Shown one piece after another: positions 15,464-23,723 of a DNA stretch of 64,000 nt. Both the position numbers and the translations under genes were made by a program. Within the stretch, counting starts at the first letter, position 1; each line of letters opens with the position of its first letter. The notes beneath the pieces are model-generated. The model made no database searches. It was not told the origin of the DNA and saw nothing but the letters and a program-made list of their open reading frames with translations. The stretch comes from Oscillospiraceae bacterium (GTDB taxonomy: Bacteria; Bacillota; Clostridia; Oscillospirales; Oscillospiraceae): the NCBI GenBank assembly GCA_009779845.1, contig WRBE01000003.1, positions 1-64,000 on the forward strand, written 5' to 3'.

Positions 15464-16408
15464 CTATCTCCCCGCCAAGAACTGCCGCTCCTCTTCCGTC
15501 AAGTGCAACCTCGTCGCCTCTAACGCCTCATCGAACTGCTGTTGCTTGGAAAACGCCGCCGCTGCTGCGGTGGGAACCGCTTCATCGCTCATAAGGTACG
15601 ACAAGACAACCGCCCCCACGGTGGCGTTGCGTTTTGCGGCAAGCGCTTTCGCACGCTCTACCCGCCGGAAGTTTTCTTCTAGCCAGCCGTAGTACCGCTG
15701 TACCGACCTGGTAACGGGGACACCGGCTGCCTGTTTGGAGAAAAATCCTTTCCCCGTAGACGACCATGCCATCACTGGGAACGCTTCGTCCTTGTACCAA
15801 GAATACTCAATGTCATCCATAATCACATGGGATAAATCCCCGCTCTGTGCGGCGGTGGTCAGTGCCAGAGAGTGGTGGACTTGACTGACCGAAAATGGGG
15901 TCAGGCCATGTTCTGCGGCAAAGGCATTGGCCGCTTGGATACGCCCAGCGGTCCAGTTTGAGGCACCGAGGATACGGACTTTGCCGTCTGTCACCAACTG
16001 GTGCAAAACCGGCATAATTGCCTCTACCGGGCGCCTAATATCGTCTCGATGTAAAAACAACACGTCAATATAGTCCGTGCCCAACTCTCGCAGGCTGGTT
16101 TCTATATCAAAGCGGATATCCGCCTCTGACACCCGGTGCCGAATGGGGTAAAAATTGGGGTCGAAATGGGCGCATTTGGTCACGATAACAACTTTGTCCC
16201 GCTGTTTTGTTTTCATGTAGTCGCCCACGATGCGCTCGGCAATGCCGTCATCGTAGAGCCGTGCGGTGTCGATACAGTTTCCGCCGATGTCTAAGTAGGT
16301 GTCTAAGTACGAGTGGAGGAACGAGAGGTCTTTGCATCCCGCATGGCCGACGACTAATTTTGACATGTGGATTTGATGTTGTGGGTTTGATAGGGTGATC
16401 ATTTGCAT
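15464..16408 (-). CDS. Aldo/keto reductase
   Basis: A 314-residue TIM-barrel NAD(P)H oxidoreductase. The family pattern is clear: the strand with GGNCIDTARLYDDG (catalytic Asp and Tyr), VIVTKCAHF (catalytic Lys), a His in LFLHRDD, then ILGASNW and a C-terminal cofactor part (AWSSTGKGFF and later helices). The substrate is unknown. The N-terminus (LSKLVVGHAG type) and the QVHHSLA segment resemble general-stress or sugar-related reductases. It ends next to the terminator shared with the STAND locus and stands 28 bases after ccdA on the same strand. Confidence 0.85.
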   Translation of the reverse strand: MQMITLSNPQHQIHMSKLVVGHAGCKDLSFLHSYLDTYLDIGGNCIDTARLYDDGIAERIVGDYMKTKQRDKVVIVTKCAHFDPNFYPIRHRVSEADIRFDIETSLRELGTDYIDVLFLHRDDIRRPVEAIMPVLHQLVTDGKVRILGASNWTAGRIQAANAFAAEHGLTPFSVSQVHHSLALTTAAQSGDLSHVIMDDIEYSWYKDEAFPVMAWSSTGKGFFSKQAAGVPVTRSVQRYYGWLEENFRRVERAKALAAKRNATVGAVVLSYLMSDEAVPTAAAAAFSKQQQFDEALEATRLHLTEEERQFLAGR

Positions 16409-16436
16409 GGTGTAAAACCGTCCTTTCTACTAATCG

Positions 16437-17102
16437 CTACATAATCTGATGTATCAACTGACCGTAAAGGCCCAGTACCATCGTAATGCCGATGACAATC
16501 AACAATCCCCCGGCCACCCGCTGGATAATGACAGCGTGTTTGCGGATCGCCTGGAAAACGCCTTTGAGCTGGTCTAACAGTAGGGCCGATACGAAAAACG
16601 GTAGGCCCAACCCGAGGGCGAACAGGAGTAACAGCGCCGTCCCCTCCATCACATTGCCCGCTATGGCGGCCTTCATCAGTGCGGCCCCCAAAAACGGCCC
16701 CACGCAAGGTGTCCAGCACAGGGCAAACACGATTCCAAAAACCACCGCCCAAGGGAAGGTAAGGGTAGACAACCGCTCTGACGAGAGCTGTTTCCCCCGA
16801 AACTTAGCCAGAGACGGCAGGTGAAATAGCCCCATGTAGTGCAGGCCGAACAGCACCAGAAACGCCCCGCCTACAACCTCAATCGGTCGGCCGGGCAGTC
16901 GTGCGCCGAGGAAGCCCAACAACGCACCCAAAGCCACAAAGGTAATCACCAGTCCCAAGAAAAACCCGATTGCATTTTTCCTCGTACGCTTCAGCCCCGC
17001 CTCCCCAGCGGCAAAGTAGGATACATACGCCGGGAGCAACGCCAACACACAGGGGGACAGGAACGCCAAAATACCCTCTAAAAACGTAAGCAAATAAACC
17101 AT
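16437..17102 (-). CDS. ccdA: CcdA-type thiol-disulfide transporter
   Basis: A 221-residue protein with six predicted helices in the DsbD-beta fold. The redox Cys are in FLSPCVLALLPAY (helix 1) and CWTPCVGPFLGAAL (helix 4), the paired motifs that pass electrons across the membrane. CcdA feeds extracytoplasmic thioredoxin-like proteins for cytochrome c maturation, sporulation or, more generally, disulfide reduction. No thioredoxin-like or cytochrome partner is next to it. The ATG at 17102 is chosen because GGAGG lies directly upstream and the first helix follows. Confidence 0.88.
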   Translation of the reverse strand: MVYLLTFLEGILAFLSPCVLALLPAYVSYFAAGEAGLKRTRKNAIGFFLGLVITFVALGALLGFLGARLPGRPIEVVGGAFLVLFGLHYMGLFHLPSLAKFRGKQLSSERLSTLTFPWAVVFGIVFALCWTPCVGPFLGAALMKAAIAGNVMEGTALLLLFALGLGLPFFVSALLLDQLKGVFQAIRKHAVIIQRVAGGLLIVIGITMVLGLYGQLIHQIM

Positions 17103-17217
17103 GGAATCCTCCATCTGGATAAGCTTGCTGTCTAGTATATCGCAAAGCCGGACAGTAGGCAAGTTATTTTAGGAGGTTTCGAGGAAGCTATCACGTCATT
17201 GATGCCGCAAACACGAA

Positions 17218-17248
17218 AGAGAGAGCAAGGTGTCCCCTTGCTCTCTCT
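17218..17248 (-). terminator. Terminator of the pyruvate carboxylase gene
   Basis: AGAGAGAGCAAGG and CCTTGCTCTCTCT pair around a short loop, just after the stop at 17260; TTTCGTGTTT follows on the minus strand. Confidence 0.75.
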
Positions 17249-17259
17249 GCACAAATGAC

Positions 17260-20200
17260 CTATGGTTGCATCCGAATAATCAGCTCTCCAGCCTTTACAG
17301 CTTGGCCTTCTTTCACCACAATCTCATCAATCACCCCATCCGCACGGGCCACAACCGTGGTCTCCATCTTCATGGCCTCGATGACGGCAATTACCTGATT
17401 GGCCTTCACCGGGTCGCCGGGCTTGACGTGTACACGGCTGACCATGCCTTGGATGCTGGCCCCGATTTCTAACGGATTGGCCGGGTCCGCCATGACTTGG
17501 GTTTTCACGGTGCCGCCTTGGCTCTGGTCGAATACGGTGACTTCACGGAGGATGCCGTTTAGTTCAAACACAATGTTGCGGTTCCCCTGCTCGTCTAGCT
17601 CGCCGATGCTGATTAGTTTGATGAACAGGGTTTTCCCGTCCTCAATCTCCACCTGTGTCACCTCACCGGGGGCAAGACCGTGGAAGAACACAGACGTGTC
17701 CATGGCGGTAAGGTCGGCGTACTCTTGTAAGAATTTGTGGAAATCTTGGAACACCTTGGGGTACATGCAGTAAGACACCATGTCTTGCATGGTGGCGTTC
17801 GGGCAAAACGGCGCAATTTCCGCTTTGAGCTTGTCGAAGTCCACCGGCTCTAACAACTCACCGGGGCGGCAGGTGATGGGCGCTTTGCCTTTGAGTACCA
17901 CTTGTTGCAATTCTTTCGGGAACCCGCCTTGGGGTTGGCCCATCATGCCCTCGAAATAGCTCACCACAGAGTCGGGGAAGGCGAGATTTTTACCCTGCTC
18001 TACAATATTGGCCGCATCTAGGTCGTTTTGCACCATGAAGATGGCTAAATCGCCCACCATTTTAGAGGATGGCGTTACCTTCACAATATCACCCAGAATC
18101 TCGTTTGCTTCCTTATACTTTTCTTTCACGTCTTGGAACCGGTGACCAAGGCCGAGGTTTTCTACCTGCGGCTTGAGGTTGGAGTACTGTCCGCCGGGAA
18201 TCTCGTACTTATAAATATCCGTCGTCGGTGCGGTCAGGTCGGCTTCAAATGTACCGTACAGCTTCCGCACATTGTTCCAGTAGTCAGAGATGGGCAGTAG
18301 TTTCTCGTCACATAGGCCCGTGTCACGCTCTTGCCCTTCCATGGCCGCCACAATGGCGTTGAGTGAGGGCTGGCTGGTGATAGACGACAGGGACGCAATG
18401 GCACCGTCCACAATGTCCACACCGGCTTCCGCCGCTTTCAGTGCGGCGGCTACTGCGTTGCCGCTGGTGTCGTGGGTGTGGAAGTGGATAGGCAACCCCA
18501 CCTCTTGCTTCAACGTAGACACCAATTTATAGGCCGCATAGGGCTTTAACAGACCCGCCATGTCCTTGATCCCAAGAATATGAACACCCCGGCGTTCCAT
18601 CTCTTTTGCAAGGTTGACGTAATATTGCAGGTTGTACTTATCCCGCTTCGGGTCAGAGATATCACCGGTATAGCAGATATACCCCTCTGCCACCTTGTTT
18701 TGCTTTAACACTTCGTCAATGGACACCTCTACATTGGGTATCCAGTTGAGAGAGTCAAAGACCCGGAACACGTCAATGCCGGATTTGGCGGATTGCCGGA
18801 TAAACTCCCGCACCACATTGTCTGGATAATTGGTATACCCCACAGCATTGGCGCCCCGGAACAACATCATGAAGGGGATGTTTGGAATCTTCTCCCGCAG
18901 CAGTTCCAACCGTGTCCACGGGGACTCGTGGAGGAACCGATAGGCCACGTCAAAGGTGGCACCGCCCCACATCTCTAGGGCGAACAAGTCCGGCATGGCG
19001 GTGGCCACATGGTCGGCGATGCCCATCATGTCCCGTGTGCGGACACGGGTCGCTAACAGCGACTGGTGGGCATCCCGCAATGTGGTGTCGGCCAGCAAGA
19101 GTTTTTTGCTATCTAAACAATAATCCCGCACGGCCTCCGGCCCTTTTTCGTCAAGCAGTTGCTTGAGACCCGACCGTTTCTCCCCTGTGGCTTTCGGCAC
19201 AGTCAGGCCCCGCCCAAGGTTCGGTTTCGGGCCAAGTTTCGGGTTGACTATGGTGTTCCCGATGAAGTTCAGCACCTTCGTGGCCCGGTCTTTCGGGTCG
19301 GCGAACTCGTACAGTTCCGGCGTGTCGTCAATAAAGGTGGCGTGACAATCCAGCACGGCAAATTTGGGATGGGACATGATGTTGCTCAGGAAGTGGATGT
19401 TACTTTTCACGCCCCGAATCCGCATCTCGTTAATGGCCCGGAGGGCTTTTCTGGTGGCCCGCTCATACGAGCGATCAAAGGCCGTGACCTTGACTAATAG
19501 GCTGTCATAATAAGGTGAAATCACAGCACCAGTATAGGCGTTACCGGCATCCAGCCGCACACCGTTCCCGCTACCAGAACGGTAGACGGAAATTCTGCCC
19601 ACGTCTGGCGCAAAGTTATTGCGAGGGTCTTCTGTGGTCACCCGGCACTGGATAGCCACAGAGTGCATTTTAATATCCTCTTGGCTGGGGATGTTGATTT
19701 CCGGGTCGCTAAACTTATGCCCCTCGGCCACTAGGATTTGGGTCTGTACAATGTCGATCCCGGTGATAACTTCCGTGATGGTGTGCTCTACTTGGACACG
19801 AGGGTTGACCTCAATAAAGTAGTGGTTGTTGTCCCGGTCTACCAAAAATTCAAACGTTCCAGCGTTTACATAATCTACATGTTTCGCCAATGCCACCGCA
19901 TCTTTATATAGCGCCTGTTTCACATGTTCCGGTAGGCTTACAGCAGGGGCAATTTCAATGACTTTCTGGTACCGCCGCTGTAGTGAACAGTCCCGCTCAA
20001 ACAGGTGGTACACGGTGCCGTGCTTATCCGCCAAAATCTGGATTTCGATATGCTTCGGCTCTACCAGATATTTTTCCATAAAGATATCGCCATTGCCGAA
20101 GGACTTCAGGGCCTCGCTCTGTACCAGCGGAAACGCTGCTTTTAGCTCGTCTGCGTTATTGACCCGGCGCATCCCCCGACCGCCGCCACCGGCGGCGGCT

Positions 20201-20688
20201 TTTAGAATGACGGGATAGCCATACTCTTCTGCCCGTGCCACGGCATCCTCTGTGCCGACTAACGGCTCTTCACTACCGGGGATGGTGGGCACGTTACAGG
20301 CCTTTGCAATCTCTTTGGCGTTTAGCTTGTCGCCCATTTTCTCTAATATATGAGAGGGCGGCCCGATAAAGATTATGCCATTTTCTTCGCAAGCTCTTGC
20401 AAATTTGGCATTCTCCGACAGAAACCCATAACCGGGATGAATGGCGTCTACATTCTTCGTTTTCGCTAAGTGGATAATGGTGTCAATATCTAAATAGGCA
20501 CCCAGCGGCGTCTGGTTTTCTCCAATCAAATACGCCTCATCCGCCTTGGTGCGAAAGAGGTTGTATGCGTCCTCTTGAGAGTAAATCGCAACTGTTTTAA
20601 TCCCCAAGTCCGCACAGGCCCGAAATACCCGGATCGCAATCTCACCCCGGTTGGCCACCAGTACCTTTTTGATTTTTTTCTGTATCAT
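17260..20688 (-). CDS. pyc: Pyruvate carboxylase
   Basis: A 1142-residue single-chain enzyme that carboxylates pyruvate to oxaloacetate with ATP and biotin. In order: biotin carboxylase (VLVANRGEIAIRVFRA, ATP lid AAAGGGGRGMRRV, FIEVNPRVQVEHT), then the carboxyltransferase (LLADTTLRDAHQSLLATRVR, FALEMWGGATFDVA, catalytic-region GIKDMAGLLKP, metal His in HFHTHDTSG). A C-terminal biotin carrier domain follows, with the biotinyl lysine in EAMKMET about 35 residues from the end. Length is normal. The ATG at 20688 has AAGGTGA six bases upstream; the GTG at 20703 is less likely. It is the evident client of BirA at 1953-2942. Confidence 0.97.
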   Translation of the reverse strand: MIQKKIKKVLVANRGEIAIRVFRACADLGIKTVAIYSQEDAYNLFRTKADEAYLIGENQTPLGAYLDIDTIIHLAKTKNVDAIHPGYGFLSENAKFARACEENGIIFIGPPSHILEKMGDKLNAKEIAKACNVPTIPGSEEPLVGTEDAVARAEEYGYPVILKAAAGGGGRGMRRVNNADELKAAFPLVQSEALKSFGNGDIFMEKYLVEPKHIEIQILADKHGTVYHLFERDCSLQRRYQKVIEIAPAVSLPEHVKQALYKDAVALAKHVDYVNAGTFEFLVDRDNNHYFIEVNPRVQVEHTITEVITGIDIVQTQILVAEGHKFSDPEINIPSQEDIKMHSVAIQCRVTTEDPRNNFAPDVGRISVYRSGSGNGVRLDAGNAYTGAVISPYYDSLLVKVTAFDRSYERATRKALRAINEMRIRGVKSNIHFLSNIMSHPKFAVLDCHATFIDDTPELYEFADPKDRATKVLNFIGNTIVNPKLGPKPNLGRGLTVPKATGEKRSGLKQLLDEKGPEAVRDYCLDSKKLLLADTTLRDAHQSLLATRVRTRDMMGIADHVATAMPDLFALEMWGGATFDVAYRFLHESPWTRLELLREKIPNIPFMMLFRGANAVGYTNYPDNVVREFIRQSAKSGIDVFRVFDSLNWIPNVEVSIDEVLKQNKVAEGYICYTGDISDPKRDKYNLQYYVNLAKEMERRGVHILGIKDMAGLLKPYAAYKLVSTLKQEVGLPIHFHTHDTSGNAVAAALKAAEAGVDIVDGAIASLSSITSQPSLNAIVAAMEGQERDTGLCDEKLLPISDYWNNVRKLYGTFEADLTAPTTDIYKYEIPGGQYSNLKPQVENLGLGHRFQDVKEKYKEANEILGDIVKVTPSSKMVGDLAIFMVQNDLDAANIVEQGKNLAFPDSVVSYFEGMMGQPQGGFPKELQQVVLKGKAPITCRPGELLEPVDFDKLKAEIAPFCPNATMQDMVSYCMYPKVFQDFHKFLQEYADLTAMDTSVFFHGLAPGEVTQVEIEDGKTLFIKLISIGELDEQGNRNIVFELNGILREVTVFDQSQGGTVKTQVMADPANPLEIGASIQGMVSRVHVKPGDPVKANQVIAVIEAMKMETTVVARADGVIDEIVVKEGQAVKAGELIIRMQP

Positions 20689-20732
20689 ACCCGTCACCTT
20701 CACTTTTATTTAGAATAGAAAACATTAGAGAA

Positions 20733-20761
20733 AGGATACCATATTCCGCGCAAAAATGCAA
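20733..20761 (-). promoter_or_regulatory. Putative promoter of pyc
   Basis: On the minus strand TTGCAT (20756-20761), 17 bases, TATCCT (20733-20738). Confidence 0.5.
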
Positions 20762-20813
20762 GAGGGAAATTTATTTATTGCATTTTTGCTTATATGGCAG
20801 TTTTTGCTTTCCC

Positions 20814-21512
20814 CTACCGCAACCCCTGCAACAACCCCACAACGCTTGCCACGCTATCACGCCCCAACTCTGCGACCAATTCCACGATGGCAGTGTCCAC
20901 GACTACCCCGTTAGCAGTCTCGGCACCGGGAGCGCCGTATCCTGCCACGATAGGTATTTCTGTCACCTGTCGAACACTTTGTTCCACCGCCCCGAAGTCG
21001 CCGATGCAATAGAGGAACCCCTCCGCCGCTTTGGCAATTTTCTGTAGCCGCTCGACTGGCGCAGGAGAGATGGTGCTGACTTGTAAAATCCCATGGGCTT
21101 TACAAGCCGCCCTTATCTCGCCTTGCTCTTCAAAGGGGAGATCGAGCACTACCACACCGTCAATCCCGTACCGGGCGCAGTCTGACATGAACCGCTCTGG
21201 GCCGTAAACGAAGATGGGGTTAATGTAACTGCGAAACAGTAGCGGTATCGTAACCTGCTCCCGCACACGGGCGACCAGTTCAAACAGTTCTGCCACCCGA
21301 CAACCCCCAGTGAGGGCCCGCTCTTCTGCCAATTGCAGAACAGGGCCGCCAGCCGCAGGGTCGGAGAATGGGATGCCAATCTCAATCATGTCTGCCCCGG
21401 CCTCTGCCAGTGCGAGGATCAGCCGCTCGGTTGTTTGAATATCCGGGTCACCGCCGGTGACGAAGGGGATGATCGCCCGCTTGCTGTCAAATACTTGTTG
21501 AATCCTATTCAT
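20814..21512 (-). CDS. trpA: Degenerate tryptophan synthase alpha chain
   Basis: A 232-residue TrpA homologue, about 35 residues short of the usual 265-270. The N-terminus is canonical ([21 protein letters not shown]) and the catalytic Glu equivalent to E. coli E49 is present (E44). The second catalytic acid, D60 in the S-D-P-x-A-D-G-P motif, is replaced by Gly (G55; SDPAAGGPV). The loop-6 region that reads SxxGVTG in normal TrpA is shortened to IGDFGAVEQ. The phosphate-binding GFGIS and GSAIV segments are YGAPG and VDTAIV. Indole-glycerol-phosphate cleavage is therefore doubtful. The protein may only hold and activate TrpB. It overlaps trpB by 8 bases and is cotranscribed from the T-box promoter. 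Confidence 0.85.
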   Translation of the reverse strand: MNRIQQVFDSKRAIIPFVTGGDPDIQTTERLILALAEAGADMIEIGIPFSDPAAGGPVLQLAEERALTGGCRVAELFELVARVREQVTIPLLFRSYINPIFVYGPERFMSDCARYGIDGVVVLDLPFEEQGEIRAACKAHGILQVSTISPAPVERLQKIAKAAEGFLYCIGDFGAVEQSVRQVTEIPIVAGYGAPGAETANGVVVDTAIVELVAELGRDSVASVVGLLQGLR

Positions 21513-22698
21513 GAATATTTACCCCCTGATACCGTGCAATGGCGGCCACGTCTTTGTCGCCTCTGCCGGATAGATTGATGACCATAATCTTGTCTTTCCC
21601 CAACGTGGGGGCCAGCTTGATGGCGTGTGCCACTGCATGGGCACTTTCGATGGCGGGGATGATCCCCTCCATACAGCCCAGATAAGAGAACGCCGCCACC
21701 GCCTCATCGTCTGTCACCGGCACATATTCGGCCCGACCGGATGTGGCCAAATGGGCGTGTTCCGGGCCAATGCCGGGATAGTCTAGGCCCGCCGAGATGG
21801 AATAGACCGGAGCAATTTGACCGTCTGCGTCCTGACAAAACACGGATTTCATACCGTGGAAAATCCCCGGACTGCCCAGTGTGATGGTGGCGGCGTGTTC
21901 CGGGGTGTCGGTTCCCCGCCCTGCCGCTTCGCAGCCAATCAGCCGTACACCGGGCTCGTCAATAAAATCATAAAACGCCCCAATGGCATTCGAGCCGCCA
22001 CCGGCACAGGCCAAAACCACATCGGGCAAACGCCCCTCGGCTTCTAGCATCTGCGCTCGAATCTCTTCCCCGATAATCTGGTGAAAGTCCCGCACCATAA
22101 CCGGGAACGGGTGCGGCCCCACCACGCTACCTACCACGTAATGGGTATCGTCCATGCGCATTACCCACTCCTGCATGGCCGCATTGACCGCATCTTTTAG
22201 GGTCTGCGTGCCGCTGGTGACAGCGTGGACTTTTGCCCCCAACAGTTCCATGCGGAACACGTTTAAGGCCTGCCGCTGGGTGTCCTCTTTGCCCATGAAC
22301 ACCTCACACTCTAACCCCATCAGGGCCGCCACAGTGGCCGTTGCCACCCCGTGCTGCCCCGCCCCGGTCTCGGCAATAACACGGGTCTTGCCCATCTTTT
22401 TCGCCAACAGCACTTGCCCCAACACATTATTGATCTTGTGTGAACCGGTGTGGTTCAAGTCCTCTCGCTTGAGGTAAACCTTGGCCCCGCCTAAGTCATC
22501 TGTCATCTTCTCTGCAAAATACAGCAGAGACGGTCGCCCGGTGTAGGTGTTGTGCAACGCCCGCAACTCTGCTTGAAACGCTGGGTCTGCCTTGTGCCTC
22601 TGATACGCTTGGTCTAGTGCTTGCAGTGTCGGCATTAGTGCCTCTGGGACATACTGCCCGCCAAAGGGGCCGAATCTGCCTGTGTTGTTTGTTTCCAT
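21505..22698 (-). CDS. trpB: Tryptophan synthase beta chain
   Basis: A 397-residue PLP enzyme joining indole and L-serine to tryptophan. The Schiff-base lysine lies in [10 protein letters not shown], the catalytic Glu in [12 protein letters not shown], the PLP-phosphate loop in [10 protein letters not shown] and the C-terminal LSGRGDKD is intact, so it looks fully active, unlike its partner. The ATG at 22698 is selected because AAGGAGG precedes it and the family starts near [12 protein letters not shown]. No other trp genes are present in the window, so it may serve mainly to use indole taken from outside. Expression is governed by the T-box leader directly upstream. Confidence 0.96.
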   Translation of the reverse strand: METNNTGRFGPFGGQYVPEALMPTLQALDQAYQRHKADPAFQAELRALHNTYTGRPSLLYFAEKMTDDLGGAKVYLKREDLNHTGSHKINNVLGQVLLAKKMGKTRVIAETGAGQHGVATATVAALMGLECEVFMGKEDTQRQALNVFRMELLGAKVHAVTSGTQTLKDAVNAAMQEWVMRMDDTHYVVGSVVGPHPFPVMVRDFHQIIGEEIRAQMLEAEGRLPDVVLACAGGGSNAIGAFYDFIDEPGVRLIGCEAAGRGTDTPEHAATITLGSPGIFHGMKSVFCQDADGQIAPVYSISAGLDYPGIGPEHAHLATSGRAEYVPVTDDEAVAAFSYLGCMEGIIPAIESAHAVAHAIKLAPTLGKDKIMVINLSGRGDKDVAAIARYQGVNIHE

Positions 22699-22720
22699 GT
22701 GGTTGTCCTCCTTAAAAAAA

Positions 22721-23010
22721 TGAAAAATCCTTGGCAGAGGAAATCCCTCTACCAAGGACGAATACTTGATCCGCGGTGCCACCTTGATTTACGGCAAAAG
22801 CCGTACACTCTGCGGGGTACGAAATACCCCCGGCAACTGACGTATGCCCTCACGTCATGGTATACTCGGCGCAAACGCACCTTTGACCATGCCCTCAGCG
22901 ACCCATTTAACAGTCTGCATTCTGCCCGGCTCTCAGCTAATTCCCCAGACTCTCTGTAATGCGCATCTACTGTTTTTACTTCCGCTTCATCGGTTTGCTG
23001 TGATTCAGTT
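22721..23010 (-). promoter_or_regulatory. T-box riboswitch controlling trpBA
   Basis: The minus strand carries the T-box sequence AAGGTGGCACCGCGG (22771-22785), whose UGGC would pair with the NCCA end of uncharged tRNA. The terminator hairpin follows, and a long structured stem I region lies upstream, with AGAGAG-type and GCTGAGAG segments. A TGG in AAATGGGTC at 22903-22905 sits where the specifier codon would be, which fits tRNA-Trp. Read-through is expected when charged tRNA-Trp is scarce. The specifier assignment is my inference; the T-box itself is clear. Confidence 0.9.
22729..22757 (-). terminator. T-box terminator hairpin before trpB
   Basis: CCTTGG(T)AGAGGG and CCTCTGCCAAGG pair, followed by ATTTTTC and TTTTTTT on the minus strand. 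It is mutually exclusive with the antiterminator formed by the T-box sequence. Confidence 0.85.
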
Positions 23011-23016
23011 TGTGTT

Positions 23017-23046
23017 ATTATAGCACTGGGACAGCGGGGTTGTCAA
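23017..23046 (-). promoter_or_regulatory. Promoter of the trpBA T-box transcript
   Basis: On the minus strand TTGACA (23041-23046), 18 bases, TATAAT (23017-23022). Confidence 0.75.
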
Positions 23047-23089
23047 GAACAATCCCTTTGCCCTATCCCAATCACTCGACAGAACCAGC

Positions 23090-23347
23090 CTAACCCAACC
23101 CCAAAACCAACTCTCGCACCCTCCGCTCAAAAAACTCGGCAAACAAATCGTCAACATGCAGCGCATGGGCTAATGTTGTTAGCAAATTGGGCACCTCAAT
23201 CAGCCGAAGCAATCGCTCATCACTCCACTCGTTGAGGGTGAGAATCGAATAAATATCCTCTATAAAACTCTGACTAAACAACTGGGATGGCTCGTGCATC
23301 TCGGTTTGTAACTTGATGTCTAGGATATCTTTCAAAGTAGCTGGCAT
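23090..23347 (-). CDS. Small protein of unknown function
   Basis: An 85-residue, acidic, Leu-rich and mostly helical protein (TLKDILDIKLQTEM; LLRLIEVPNLLTTLAHAL; LFAEFFERRVREL). I do not recognise it. The ATG at 23347 has AAGGGGGA upstream, and a plausible -10 (TATAAT on the minus strand, near 23410) lies before it. A 26-bp palindrome sits between that -10 and the start, so a repressor probably controls it. The divergent neighbour encodes a small ribbon-helix-helix protein, which is the obvious candidate regulator; together they could be an antitoxin-like or conditional pair, but nothing shows toxicity. Confidence 0.6.
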   Translation of the reverse strand: MPATLKDILDIKLQTEMHEPSQLFSQSFIEDIYSILTLNEWSDERLLRLIEVPNLLTTLAHALHVDDLFAEFFERRVRELVLGLG

Positions 23348-23372
23348 AATGTATATCCCCCTTTTATATTTG

Positions 23373-23398
23373 GCGTTAAAACAAGCTTGTTTTAACGC
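23373..23398. promoter_or_regulatory. 26-bp perfect palindrome, putative operator
   Basis: GCGTTAAAACAAG followed directly by CTTGTTTTAACGC, with no spacer. It lies in the 128-base divergent region between the 85-residue gene and the ribbon-helix-helix gene, just downstream of a minus-strand TATAAT. A related half-site (CGTTTTAA) recurs at about 23450-23457. Confidence 0.65.
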
Positions 23399-23475
23399 TA
23401 TTTTTGCATTATAACACAAAACGGACTTAAAATGAAGTTATTATGAACTCGTTTTAAGGGGGTGCATCTAATTAC

Positions 23476-23658
23476 ATGAAAAAAGAAAACGAAAAAAGCT
23501 TCGGACTCAGGGTCGATGCTGAAATACTGGCAAAATTCCGCTATGTGTGCGGATATCATGGGCGCTCTGCCAATAGTCAGTTGATTCAGCTCATGTTGCG
23601 GTCTATCGCCGCATATGAGAAGGAACACGGTAAGATTGAGCTGACAAAAGAAAAGTAA
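23476..23658 (+). CDS. Arc-like ribbon-helix-helix protein
   Basis: A 60-residue protein with the pattern of an RHH DNA-binding domain: a short strand (SFGLRVDAE), helix A (ILAKFRYVCGYHG) and helix B (RSANSQLIQLMLRSIAAYEKEH). Such proteins bind as dimers to short palindromes. Its own upstream region holds the palindrome at 23373-23398. Strong hairpin terminators follow it. RHH proteins often repress plasmid, phage or toxin-antitoxin genes, but no certain toxin lies beside it. Confidence 0.75.
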   Translation: MKKENEKSFGLRVDAEILAKFRYVCGYHGRSANSQLIQLMLRSIAAYEKEHGKIELTKEK

Positions 23659-23661
23659 TAA

Positions 23662-23708
23662 AAACCGGCCCATATACACTCCCAAAAGAGATGTATATGG
23701 GCCGGTTT
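23662..23708. terminator. Bidirectional terminator, 17-bp stem
   Basis: AAACCGGCCCATATACA pairs perfectly with TGTATATGGGCCGGTTT, between the RHH gene (plus) and the gene ending at 23724 (minus). Confidence 0.8.
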
Positions 23709-23723
23709 CACATACTGTTCCGC

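Noticed and set aside
19159..19497. 112-codon plus-strand frame inside pyruvate carboxylase
   Set aside because: It is the shadow of the coding frame on the other strand, with no start signal or known family.
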